From assembly GCA_024400895.1 (NCBI GenBank), contig JAKSMA010000142.1, positions 1 to 6,547 of the forward strand: DNA of 6,547 nucleotides, written 5' to 3'. The notes under the pieces are model-generated. The model was given only the letters and a program-made list of their open reading frames with translations. It had not been told where the DNA came from and searched no databases. The position numbers were made by a program, and so were the translations under genes. Positions 1 through 5,985 of this stretch are shown here, piece after piece. Within the stretch, counting starts at the first letter, position 1, and each line of letters opens with the position of its first letter. Origin of the DNA: Muribaculaceae bacterium. GTDB taxonomy: Bacteria; Bacteroidota; Bacteroidia; Bacteroidales; Muribaculaceae.

Positions 1-885
1 CTTGATAGCTTCGATATCAAGCGGAGAAGGCAGATATGCACAAACAGCGTCGAGGAGAAGTTGAACACCCTTGTTCTTGAATGAGCTACCGCAAAGCATT
101 GGAACGATTTCCATCTTCAAAGTAGCAGCACGGAGAGCGCGGTGGATTTCTTCTTCAGTGATAGTATCAGGATCGTCGAAATACTTGAGCATCAATTCTT
201 CATCGAATTCAGCGATGGTTTCAAGCATCTTGTCGCGATATTGTTGGCATTCTTCGAGCATGTTTTCTGGAATATCTTCCAAAGTGTAGTTAGCACCCAT
301 TGCTTCATCTGGGTAGTAAACTGCTTTCATGCGAACGAGGTCAACCATACCCTTAAAGGTGTCTTCAGCACCGATAGGGAGTTGGATTGGGCAAGGATTT
401 GCACCGAGGAGTTCCTTCATTTGGCGAGCCACTTCAAGGAAGTTAGCACCTGAGCGGTCCATCTTGTTGACATAAGCCACACGAGGAACATTGTATTTGT
501 CAGCCTGGCGCCATACAGTTTCAGACTGAGGTTCCACACCACCTACTGCGCAGAAAGTTGCCACAGTACCATCGAGTACACGGAGAGAACGTTCAACTTC
601 TACAGTGAAGTCGACGTGTCCTGGGGTGTCAATCAAGTTGATTTTATATTTTTGATCGTTATAGTTCCAGAATGTAGTAGTAGCAGCTGAAGTGATAGTG
701 ATACCACGTTCTTGCTCTTGCTCCATCCAGTCCATAGTAGCTGCACCATCATGAACTTCACCAATCTTGTGAGTCAAGCCGGTGTAGAAGAGAATACGTT
801 CAGAAGTTGTTGTTTTGCCGGCATCGATATGAGCCATGATGCCGATGTTACGCGTAAATTTCAGGTTTGCGTCTGTTGCTTTCAT
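1..885 (-). CDS. fusA: Elongation factor G, N-terminal 295 residues (3' end beyond window)
   Basis: EF-G is the GTPase that drives tRNA-mRNA translocation on the ribosome. Translating the minus strand from the ATG at 883-885 gives an open frame that runs without a stop to base 1. The GTPase motifs are in order: G1 AHIDAGKTT (residues 18-26), the switch I segment ending RGITI (60-64), G3 DTPGH (86-90), G4 NKMD (140-143) and a G5-type CGSS (265-268). Only the G domain and its insert lie inside the window; domains II-V would follow to the left. It is preceded by rpsG with a 22-nt gap, the classic str order rpsL-rpsG-fusA, so it is probably co-transcribed with them. That position suggests the main housekeeping EF-G rather than the second EF-G paralogue known in Bacteroides. 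All motif residues are intact. The start is supported by the usual short N-terminus ahead of the [10 protein letters not shown] block. Confidence 0.97.
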   Translation of the reverse strand, partial: MKATDANLKFTRNIGIMAHIDAGKTTTSERILFYTGLTHKIGEVHDGAATMDWMEQEQERGITITSAATTTFWNYNDQKYKINLIDTPGHVDFTVEVERSLRVLDGTVATFCAVGGVEPQSETVWRQADKYNVPRVAYVNKMDRSGANFLEVARQMKELLGANPCPIQLPIGAEDTFKGMVDLVRMKAVYYPDEAMGANYTLEDIPENMLEECQQYRDKMLETIAEFDEELMLKYFDDPDTITEEEIHRALRAATLKMEIVPMLCGSSFKNKGVQLLLDAVCAYLPSPLDIEAIK

Positions 886-907
886 CTTATATACTATGTT
901 ATATCAA

Positions 908-1384
908 TTAAAATCTAAAATGTGCGAATGCGCGGTTAGCTTCTGCCATGCGGTGCATATCTTCTTTACGCTTGAATGCGCCACCCTGTTCATTGTAAGC
1001 ATCCATGATTTCAGCTGCGAGCTTGTCAGCCATGGTCTTACCGCCACGCTTACGTGCGAAAAGAATAAGATTCTTCATTGATATAGACTCCTTGCGATCT
1101 GCACGGATTTCGGTTGGAACTTGGAAAGTAGCACCACCGATACGACGTGATTTAACCTCCACTTGTGGGGTAATTTTTTCAAGTGCGTTTTTCCAAATTT
1201 CGAGAGGAGTTTTTTCTTCTTTAGCCATCTTTGAACCAACGATATCAAGGGCTGTGTAGAAGATACGATAAGAAGTATTCTTCTTACCATCATACATGAG
1301 GTGATTCACGAATTTAGTTACGCTTACATCACCGAACTTAGGATCTGGAAGAATGATCCTTTTTTTTGGCTTAGCCTTTCTCAT
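908..1384 (-). CDS. rpsG: 30S ribosomal protein S7
   Basis: S7 nucleates assembly of the 16S rRNA 3' domain (30S head) and lines the E-site exit. The 158-residue product has the usual bacterial length, or slightly above it. It shows family blocks: MRKAKPKKR at the start, [11 protein letters not shown] (residues 25-35), a variant of the usual [22 protein letters not shown] region (about 73-94) and the [16 protein letters not shown]-terminus. The first codons include a run of eight A residues in the coding strand (window 1360-1367, codons for Lys-Lys-Arg). It follows rpsL after 164 nt and precedes fusA by 22 nt. In E. coli, S7 represses its own operon by binding the rpsL-rpsG spacer; the long spacer here would allow the same, but this is inference. 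Start ATG at 1382-1384; no Shine-Dalgarno is visible, as expected for Bacteroidota. Confidence 0.98.
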   Translation of the reverse strand: MRKAKPKKRIILPDPKFGDVSVTKFVNHLMYDGKKNTSYRIFYTALDIVGSKMAKEEKTPLEIWKNALEKITPQVEVKSRRIGGATFQVPTEIRADRKESISMKNLILFARKRGGKTMADKLAAEIMDAYNEQGGAFKRKEDMHRMAEANRAFAHFRF

Positions 1385-1548
1385 TGTTAAAATTACGTTG
1401 TAGTTTTTGTCCGCTTGGTTGTTGCATCTTTGTTCTTCAACAGCTATCTCTATAGCTATTTACTCAACCATGAAAAATCATCAATCCAATAAAATCAAAA
1501 ACTAAGTTTTTAAATTTTGTTTGTTTTGTAAGAAATTAGGTCGTCTGA
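1385..1548 (-). other. rpsL-rpsG intercistronic spacer (164 nt) with small hairpin
   Basis: This AT-rich spacer holds no ORF of useful length on either strand. It contains one perfect hairpin, AGCTAT-CTCT-ATAGCT at 1442-1457 in plus-strand terms, which also forms on the minus-strand mRNA about 60-75 nt before the rpsG start. There is no T-run after it in the mRNA direction, so it does not look like a terminator. A near-miss to a -7 box (CAAA-3 nt-TA at 1496-1504, minus-strand sense) has the wrong internal spacing and no -33 partner. By analogy with E. coli the region could carry an S7-binding regulatory structure. I see no sequence proof of that. Confidence 0.4.
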
Positions 1549-1923
1549 TTACTTTTTAGGACGCTTAGCACCGTATTTAGAACGGCGTTGAGTGCGACCA
1601 GCTACACCTGCAGTATCGAGAGTACCACGAACGATGTGATAACGAACACCTGGAAGGTCTTTTACACGACCGCCACGTACCATGACGATTGAGTGTTCTT
1701 GCAGGTTGTGTCCCTCTCCTGGGATGTAAGAGTTCACCTCTTTACCATTGGTCAATCTCACACGCGCAACTTTACGCATTGCCGAATTAGGCTTTTTAGG
1801 AGTGGTGGTGTAAACACGCACGCACACACCGCGACGCTGTGGGCAAGAATCCAAAGCAGGTGACTTGCTGGTAGTTTCCAGACTTGTACGGCCTTTTCTT
1901 ACTAATTGCTGAATTGTAGGCAT
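1549..1923 (-). CDS. rpsL: 30S ribosomal protein S12
   Basis: S12 sits at the decoding centre of the 30S subunit and controls translational accuracy. The 124-residue product carries the invariant [10 protein letters not shown] block (residues 39-48), [10 protein letters not shown] (69-78) and [14 protein letters not shown] (83-96). Lys43 and Lys88, where substitutions commonly give streptomycin resistance, are both wild type. Asp89, the residue methylthiolated by RimO in E. coli, is also present. The protein ends GAKRPKK; from memory, Bacteroides S12 proteins carry a roughly nine-residue longer Ala/Lys-rich tail, so this one is on the short side. It is the first gene of the str cluster, with a promoter about 140-175 bp upstream and rpsG following. 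The start [11 protein letters not shown] is typical for Bacteroidales. Confidence 0.98.
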   Translation of the reverse strand: MPTIQQLVRKGRTSLETTSKSPALDSCPQRRGVCVRVYTTTPKKPNSAMRKVARVRLTNGKEVNSYIPGEGHNLQEHSIVMVRGGRVKDLPGVRYHIVRGTLDTAGVAGRTQRRSKYGAKRPKK

Positions 1924-2060
1924 CTTAGTTCTGTTTTACTTGTTTTTAAAAATATAGTTTTACAATAAATTGGTTTTAACTTTATTGCTCGTACGCGCAC
2001 ATACAACACCCACTAAATCAAATATTTAGAGGCATCAACAGGGCACAACAAGCCCAAAAG
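1924..2060 (-). promoter_or_regulatory. Long 5' leader of the rpsL-rpsG-fusA mRNA
   Basis: If transcription starts about 6 nt past the -7 box, the mRNA has a leader of about 136 nt. Three stem-forming inverted repeats lie in it, in plus-strand coordinates: GGGC/GCCC at 2041-2055 with a 7-nt loop, CTAAAT/ATTTAG at 2013-2029 with a 5-nt loop, and CAATAAA/TTTATTG at 1963-1987 with an 11-nt loop. The last two are AT-only or nearly so and may be chance. The final 40 nt before the ATG are A/T-rich and look weakly structured, which suits Bacteroidota initiation without a Shine-Dalgarno. The length fits an autoregulated ribosomal-protein leader, but I do not recognise a named motif. Confidence 0.4.
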
Positions 2061-2065
2061 CGATG

Positions 2066-2097
2066 CAAAGTTACGCATTAATTCGCTAATAACCAAA
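2066..2097 (-). promoter_or_regulatory. Promoter of the str operon (Bacteroidota sigma type)
   Basis: On the minus strand a perfect -7 box TAACTTTG occupies 2073-2066 and a -33 box TTTG occupies 2097-2094, separated by 20 bp. This matches the established Bacteroides consensus TTTG-N19-21-TAnnTTTG exactly. The -33 box is extended as TTTGG and the -7 box is followed by C. Predicted start is near 2060. It is the best promoter match in the window, fitting a highly expressed ribosomal operon. Confidence 0.85.
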
Positions 2098-2132
2098 TGT
2101 TTTACGAATTATTTTACACATTTTTTCAACAC

Positions 2133-2198
2133 AAAAAAAGTAGAAAAAAAGCTGGTGCTTAAAAAGCACGAAATCGAGAGCAGAAAATGCTCCCGATT
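2133..2198 (-). terminator. Terminator of rfbC (tandem hairpins plus U-runs)
   Basis: Reading the minus strand, a hairpin follows 27 nt after the rfbC stop. Its arms are 2198-2189 and 2181-2172, 10 bp with one G-U pair and a 7-nt loop. A second hairpin follows at once: GTGCTT/AAGCAC at 2169-2155 with a 3-nt loop. After it, minus-strand T7 runs lie at 2150-2144 and 2139-2133. The A-C mismatch that the first stem would show as plus-strand RNA becomes a G-U pair on the minus strand, which supports the minus orientation. It separates rfbC from the str promoter just downstream. Confidence 0.75.
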
Positions 2199-2225
2199 CC
2201 TATATTTTAAATATTTTAACCGAAT

Positions 2226-2771
2226 TTAAAAAGGTTTAATATCAGAAAGTGGCACACCAACGCGATCTTTGTCACTCAACAGCATACTTTCGTGTGGAAT
2301 TTTCCAATCAATTCCAAGTACGGGATCATCGAATTTTAAAGTGGCTTCGCTTTGTGGGGCATACACATTATCTACTTTATATTGAAATTGAGCTTCTTCA
2401 GAAAGCACCACGAAGCCATGAGCAAAACCACGGGGAATAAACAATTGGTTGCCCTTCTCTGCCGAGAGTTCCACAGCCACATGCTGCCCAAAAGTGGGAC
2501 TACCACCACGCAAGTCAACTGCCACATCGAGCACCGTTCCGCGCGACACTCGCACAAGCTTGGCTTGACTAAATTCACCAGCCTGAAAATGCAGGCCTCT
2601 CAACACGCCAAAAGACGAAAACGCCTCGTTGTCTTGAACAAACTCAACGGGCCCAACATGAGCCTGAAATTCCGATTTCTTAAATGTTTCCGAAAAATAA
2701 CCACGCGAGTCGCCGAATCGCTTGGGTTGAATCACCCAAACACCTTCAATATTTTGTTGAATAAATTCCAT
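2226..2771 (-). CDS. rfbC: dTDP-4-dehydrorhamnose 3,5-epimerase (RmlC)
   Basis: RmlC epimerises dTDP-4-dehydro-6-deoxyglucose at C3 and C5, the third step of dTDP-L-rhamnose synthesis for surface polysaccharide, in the cytoplasm. The 181-residue product is full length for the cupin-fold family. It shows FGDSRGYFSETF (residues 19-30), QDNEAFSSFGVLRGLHFQ (46-63), DVAVDLR (82-88), FIPRGFAHGF (111-120) and YKVDNVYAP (131-139). Catalytic residues are present: His61 (base), Lys71 and Tyr131 (acid), with Tyr137 also kept; each is one position before its M. tuberculosis RmlC counterpart. No rfbA, rfbB or rfbD is adjacent, so the gene is detached from the rest of the pathway within this window. It is transcribed alone, with a -7 box upstream and a terminator downstream. 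The start ATG at 2769-2771 gives the standard N-terminus. Confidence 0.95.
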   Translation of the reverse strand: MEFIQQNIEGVWVIQPKRFGDSRGYFSETFKKSEFQAHVGPVEFVQDNEAFSSFGVLRGLHFQAGEFSQAKLVRVSRGTVLDVAVDLRGGSPTFGQHVAVELSAEKGNQLFIPRGFAHGFVVLSEEAQFQYKVDNVYAPQSEATLKFDDPVLGIDWKIPHESMLLSDKDRVGVPLSDIKPF

Positions 2772-2807
2772 TTAATATATATTAATGTGTAGTCGATTAT
2801 TGATATA

Positions 2808-2815
2808 CAAATTTA
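2808..2815 (-). promoter_or_regulatory. Likely -7 box for rfbC
   Basis: The minus strand reads TAAATTTG here, a perfect match to the Bacteroidota -7 consensus TAnnTTTG, 36 bp upstream of the rfbC ATG. Predicted start is near 2802, giving a leader of about 31 nt. No convincing TTTG -33 box lies 19-21 bp further up; that stretch is an A/T tract, so the promoter may be weaker or helped by a regulator. Confidence 0.5.
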
Positions 2816-2858
2816 CAAAAAAAATCAATTATTTTTAAGAGCTATGTAGTTTTTCTAT

Positions 2859-2866
2859 TAAATTTG
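2859..2866 (+). promoter_or_regulatory. Likely -7 box for the sigma factor operon
   Basis: TAAATTTG followed by C matches the Bacteroidota -7 consensus perfectly and lies 53 bp before the sigma factor ATG, predicting a start near 2872 and a leader of about 48 nt. At the -33 position only partial matches (TTTA with a 21-bp spacer) are seen. It is back to back with the rfbC -7 box, 43 bp apart, so both promoters share the same A/T-rich upstream DNA. Confidence 0.5.
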
Positions 2867-2919
2867 CGTCAAATGTGCAAAAAAACATAAATACGGAAAG
2901 CTAAAAACAGAAGCAAGCA

Positions 2920-3399
2920 ATGACGCAATCATTAGAAACAGAATTCAAACGAATCGTAGAAGAGCATAAGAGCACCATCTACTCCGTGTGCTATATGTAT
3001 TCTAAAGACCCTGACGAGGTCAACGACCTTTTTCAGGAGTCGCTTGTGAAAGTGTGGCAAGGCCTGCCCTCTTTCAAAGGCAACAGCAGCATGAAAACTT
3101 GGATATGGCGCATCACCCTCAACACTTGCATTTCGGCCGAACGCAAGAAGAAGATGAAAACCGTTCCACTGTCCATGGACATCAACCTTTTTGAAGACAA
3201 GGACGCCAACACAAAACAAGTGAACATGCTCAAAGAGCGAATTTCAAAACTCCGCCCGTTCGACAGGGCCATCGTATTGCTATGGCTCGAGAACATGAGC
3301 TATGATGAAATTGCTGCTGTGGTAGGTATCACTTCCAAGCAGGTTTCGGTACGCCTTTTCCGTATCAAAGAACAACTCAAACAGATGACTAACGATTAA
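2920..3399 (+). CDS. ECF-type RNA polymerase sigma factor (sigma-70 family)
   Basis: A 159-residue two-domain alternative sigma factor that would direct RNA polymerase to a dedicated set of promoters. The sigma-2 domain spans about residues 10-77, with the region 2.2 core-binding signature DLFQESLVKVWQ (36-47) and region 2.3/2.4 FKGNSSMKTWIWRITLNTCIS (52-72). A short basic and acidic linker follows. The sigma-4 domain spans about 103-155, with the helix-turn-helix MSYDEIAAVVGITSKQVSVRLFRIKEQL (126-153). No region 1, 3 or C-terminal extension is present, which makes it ECF-sized. The next gene begins 12 nt after the stop, so the two are almost certainly co-transcribed; by analogy with other ECF loci the partner may control this sigma factor. 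I cannot assign it to a numbered ECF group or name a signal. The start is supported by the -7 box and the normal N-terminal length. Confidence 0.92.
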   Translation: MTQSLETEFKRIVEEHKSTIYSVCYMYSKDPDEVNDLFQESLVKVWQGLPSFKGNSSMKTWIWRITLNTCISAERKKKMKTVPLSMDINLFEDKDANTKQVNMLKERISKLRPFDRAIVLLWLENMSYDEIAAVVGITSKQVSVRLFRIKEQLKQMTND

Positions 3400-3411
3400 A
3401 TTTGCACAATT

Positions 3412-4005
3412 ATGAACGAAATCTATGATAACAACATGATGGAGTTGGAAGAAATGCGTGGACAACTCAACTTGCTCAAGCAAAAACTTAGCGAGCAAGA
3501 AATCGTCAGCGAAAAGTTAATGCGAAAGGTGACGAGCGAACGCCTTTCCAAAATCAACAAAGAAGGTGGCATCGCCGTAGCTGTCGCAGCCATATTTGCA
3601 CCACTCAACGTATTCATTTTCAAAGACTTGGGATTGTCGACTGCATTCATCATCGTGAGCACGGTCTATTTTTTAGTTTGTGCAGGCTTTTCCCTGTATA
3701 GCAGAAGAGGCATCAACCCCAACGACGTAATCAACGGGAACTTGATTGAAACGCACAAGAAAATGGTAAAGTATAAAACCCTCTGCAACCGAAGGTTGAT
3801 GGGCGTCATTCCATTCCTCGTACTCTGGTTTGGGTGGTTCCTCATGGAACTCAACAACGGTGGAAGCGGCCCCGACAAAGGCTCCATGATTGGCGGATGT
3901 GTGGGAGCTGTAATAGGCACAATTTTCGGAACGCTCTACTATAAAAAATCTCAAAAGAACCTGAACGACGCTATTCAGGAAATTGAAGATCTCTCCAAAG
4001 AATAA
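3412..4005 (+). CDS. Four-helix membrane protein of unknown function, partner of the sigma factor
   Basis: I do not recognise this 197-residue protein. It has a charged N-terminal segment (about residues 10-50) with heptad-like Leu/Met spacing that suggests a coiled coil. Four hydrophobic segments follow: about 53-70, 76-97, 130-147 and 157-177. The last is Gly-rich (GGCVGAVIGTIFG). It ends in a short charged tail (178-197). There is no signal peptide. By the positive-inside pattern (SRR at 97-99, NRR at 126-128, YKK at 177-179) both ends and the 98-129 loop are likely cytoplasmic. It lies 12 nt after the ECF sigma gene and before a terminator, the usual place for an anti-sigma factor. However, no zinc-binding HxxxCxxC motif or FecR-like domain is visible; its cysteines (90, 125, 163) are scattered. 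A role in holding the sigma factor at the membrane is inference. A target of the sigma factor is the alternative. Confidence 0.85.
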   Translation: MNEIYDNNMMELEEMRGQLNLLKQKLSEQEIVSEKLMRKVTSERLSKINKEGGIAVAVAAIFAPLNVFIFKDLGLSTAFIIVSTVYFLVCAGFSLYSRRGINPNDVINGNLIETHKKMVKYKTLCNRRLMGVIPFLVLWFGWFLMELNNGGSGPDKGSMIGGCVGAVIGTIFGTLYYKKSQKNLNDAIQEIEDLSKE

Positions 4006-4030
4006 TTCATACAACATTCACACTTCACAG

Positions 4031-4067
4031 AACTGCGAGCTTATATCACAATTAAGCCCGCAGTTTT
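4031..4067 (+). terminator. Terminator of the sigma factor operon
   Basis: A hairpin 25 nt after the membrane-protein stop has arms at 4031-4043 and 4053-4065, 12 of 13 bases paired (one A-C mismatch), with a 9-nt loop. The 3' arm runs into TTTT at 4064-4067. On the opposite strand the mismatch becomes a G-U pair, but no T-run follows there, so the plus direction is favoured. The short U-tract makes it moderate in strength. Confidence 0.7.
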
Positions 4068-4085
4068 CAATGTTTAAAAGGGAAA

Positions 4086-4117
4086 ATTGGTTTTTTAATG
4101 AAAAAAACGTAATTTTG
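4086..4117 (+). promoter_or_regulatory. Promoter of the glmU-like / L,D-transpeptidase / SH3b unit
   Basis: TAATTTTG at 4110-4117 is a perfect -7 box. ATTG at 4086-4089, followed by another G, matches the TTTG -33 box at three of four positions with a 20-bp spacer. Transcription would start near 4123, about 20 nt before the ATG of the first gene. The region just downstream of the preceding terminator is otherwise featureless. Confidence 0.7.
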
Positions 4118-4142
4118 TGTGTGATAAAGTGCAACAATTAGA

Positions 4143-5324
4143 ATGCGAAACATCATTATATACGACGACAACGAGACAAGAAAGCAACTCTTGCCTCTCA
4201 CCTACACGCGTCCAATCGCAAAAATCAGGATTGGCATCACCACTATTGAGGAAAAGTGGCAAAGCATGTTGGGAGAAGCACGTTATTCTTGGCTCACAGC
4301 ATCATATCTGCAAGAGAAATTTCCACTTTCTGCAGAGAAAACCAACCTGATGATTGCAGGTCACGTGCTCCCCTCTCCCCCACTTGCAGAGCAAGCGCTT
4401 TCGCTTCGCGAAGGCGAAGCCATCCTCGACGGCGAGCAAGTGATAGCCTTCAACGGTAAGCCAGAAGATTTCGACAACAGAAACTTCACAAAAGTCTTTG
4501 CCCCTACCGAACGTCCAGTATGCATCAACAAACTGTACGACATTTTTGAAGCAAATAGCAAAGCCATCACACTTGATTTCAACAGGATAACAAAAGGACG
4601 CGCATCCCAACCCATCCCCAATACAGCAACTGTGATTGGCGATGCAAGCCTAATATTTATCGAAAAGGGCGCTTGCGTGGATGGCGCATTCCTCAACACA
4701 AAGAATGGCCCTATATATGTAGGCGAAAATGCCGAAATCATGGAATGTGCTTGCGTTAGAGGTCCGTTTGCCGCATGCAATGATGCTAAAGTAAAAATAG
4801 GTGCAAAAATCTACGAAGGCACCACACTTGGTCCGTTCTGCAAAGTAGGCGGAGAAGTAGAGAACACCGTATTCATCGGTTATAGCAACAAGGCTCACGA
4901 TGGATTTATCGGCGACGCAGTTGTGGGCGAATGGTGCAATCTGGGCGGTGGTACAACGGCATCGAATCTAAAGAACGATTACGGTGAAATCAAGCTATGG
5001 AACTATGCCGCTCAACGCTTCGAACGTACAGGCCGCCAATTTGTTGGCCTTGTGATGGGGGACCACTGCAAAACTGGCGTGAATTGCATGATCAACACAG
5101 CCACTGTGCTTGGCGTGGGCGTAAACATTCACGGCAGTGGATTTCCACGCAACTTTGTGGCATCGTTTATGGAAGGCAGCAGCAACGCCGGATTCAAAGA
5201 CGTGAATCTCAAAGCATTCTTCACCATTGCAGAACGAGTGATGTCGCGAAGAGGAGTTGTCTTGACCGAGGACAACCGAAGCATGAATGACAACATCTAC
5301 ACGAGAGCAAAAAAATACAAATAA
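4143..5324 (+). CDS. GlmU-like protein: putative sugar nucleotidyltransferase with left-handed beta-helix acetyltransferase domain
   Basis: This 393-residue cytoplasmic protein resembles the Bacteroidota alternative GlmU family (the TIGR03991 type, as I recall it), proposed to make UDP-GlcNAc from GlcN-1-phosphate by acetylation and uridylylation. The N-terminal part (about 1-150) opens DDNETRKQLLPLTYTRP (8-24), the family's own pattern; the canonical GxGTRM-type nucleotide loop of classical GlmU is absent. From about residue 160 to 330 hexapeptide-like repeats form a predicted left-handed beta helix. The stretch NKAHDGFIGDAVVGEWCNLGGGTTASN (249-275) aligns by eye with the GlmU acetyltransferase site, placing His252 at the catalytic His363 of E. 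coli and Asn275 near Asn377. A C-terminal extension (about 330-393) follows. It leads a three-gene unit with envelope genes. Because some genomes carry several paralogues, the exact sugar substrate is uncertain. The ATG at 4143 lies about 20 nt after the predicted transcript start. Confidence 0.85.
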   Translation: MRNIIIYDDNETRKQLLPLTYTRPIAKIRIGITTIEEKWQSMLGEARYSWLTASYLQEKFPLSAEKTNLMIAGHVLPSPPLAEQALSLREGEAILDGEQVIAFNGKPEDFDNRNFTKVFAPTERPVCINKLYDIFEANSKAITLDFNRITKGRASQPIPNTATVIGDASLIFIEKGACVDGAFLNTKNGPIYVGENAEIMECACVRGPFAACNDAKVKIGAKIYEGTTLGPFCKVGGEVENTVFIGYSNKAHDGFIGDAVVGEWCNLGGGTTASNLKNDYGEIKLWNYAAQRFERTGRQFVGLVMGDHCKTGVNCMINTATVLGVGVNIHGSGFPRNFVASFMEGSSNAGFKDVNLKAFFTIAERVMSRRGVVLTEDNRSMNDNIYTRAKKYK

Positions 5325-5354
5325 GGAATATTGAACTATAAAACTACATAACAA

Positions 5355-5960
5355 ATGAAAAAATTATTAGTGGCAATTGTGGCAATAGCATGCATTTGCA
5401 CCGCATTAGCAGAAACCAAAGCCAAAAAAGCAAAAGAAACGCCAAAAACCAAAAAGGAAACAGTAGCAAAAGCTAAGGGTTCGGCCTTTATCGTTATTTC
5501 AAAAAAAGATTTAAACCTTAGGGTGTACGATGTGGTGAAAGGCGACACAGTGCTTCTCAAAGAATTCCCTGTTTGCCTCAGCAAAAACAAAGGCAACAAG
5601 CAAAAGAAAGGCGACATGAAGACTCCTGAATCACCAAAGGGCAAGCCATTCAGCATCAGTCAAATTCAAGACGCATCCACATGGCGACACGATTTTCACG
5701 ACGGCAGGGGCAACATCAAGGCCTACGGTCACTGGTTCTTGCGCCTCATCACTCCCGGCCATAGCGGTATAGGCATCCACGGCAGCACAAACAATGAAGC
5801 CTCTGTCCCTGGTCGCGCAAGCGAAGGATGCATCCGCCTTCGTGACGCCGACATTATCACTTTGAAAGAAAAGTACGCCTATGTGGGTATGCCAGTAATC
5901 ATCAAAGCAGAAAATGAAGGTGAATACGACTGGGAAAAGAGAGTGAAGAAAGCAAAATAA
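5355..5960 (+). CDS. Secreted L,D-transpeptidase family protein (YkuD domain)
   Basis: A YkuD-fold enzyme of 201 residues. Known members make 3-3 peptidoglycan cross-links, attach proteins to peptidoglycan or cut such links, through a catalytic cysteine in the periplasm. An N-terminal signal peptide is clear: MKK, a hydrophobic core (4-18) and a likely cleavage site ALA|E after residue 19. Cys13 (AIAC) is only a weak lipobox. A Lys/Ala/Thr-rich linker follows (about 20-42), then the YkuD domain from about 44 to 187. The catalytic signature is intact: HGS at 142-144, then SEGCIR (156-161) with Cys159 as nucleophile and Arg161. The substrate-side segment KKGDMKTPES is typical of the family. There is no separate peptidoglycan-binding domain; the next gene may supply one. 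Gaps of 30 nt before and 25 nt after suggest one operon. Which of the known activities it has cannot be told from sequence. Confidence 0.92.
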   Translation: MKKLLVAIVAIACICTALAETKAKKAKETPKTKKETVAKAKGSAFIVISKKDLNLRVYDVVKGDTVLLKEFPVCLSKNKGNKQKKGDMKTPESPKGKPFSISQIQDASTWRHDFHDGRGNIKAYGHWFLRLITPGHSGIGIHGSTNNEASVPGRASEGCIRLRDADIITLKEKYAYVGMPVIIKAENEGEYDWEKRVKKAK

Positions 5961-5985
5961 TAATAACCAACAAAAACTATATAGT

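Noticed and set aside
71..453. Plus-strand open frames over the left end
   Set aside because: They are antisense to fusA, whose minus-strand frame shows all GTPase motifs; the plus-strand proteins have no recognisable pattern.
1496..1504. Possible internal rpsG promoter (CAAA-3 nt-TA in minus-strand sense)
   Set aside because: Internal spacing is 3 nt instead of 2 and no TTTG -33 box lies 19-21 bp upstream.
2772..2785. Palindrome TTAATATATATTAA as an operator
   Set aside because: It is pure A/T in an AT-rich leader, where such palindromes arise easily; kept only as a side note to the divergent region.
2352..2792. Plus-strand open frame of 146 codons
   Set aside because: It lies opposite rfbC, which has complete RmlC active-site motifs; no promoter or family signal supports it.
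4361..4780. Minus-strand open frame of 139 codons and other frames inside the glmU-like gene
   Set aside because: Antisense shadow of a well-supported coding frame; no promoter or conserved motif.
5325..5354. Separate promoter for the L,D-transpeptidase
   Set aside because: No TAnnTTTG box occurs in the 30-nt gap; read-through from the promoter at 4086-4117 is simpler.
5382..5393. Lipoprotein signal (AIAC) in the transpeptidase
   Set aside because: Ala at -3 is a poor lipobox residue, and a good signal peptidase I site ALA|E follows six residues later; not excluded, but not called.
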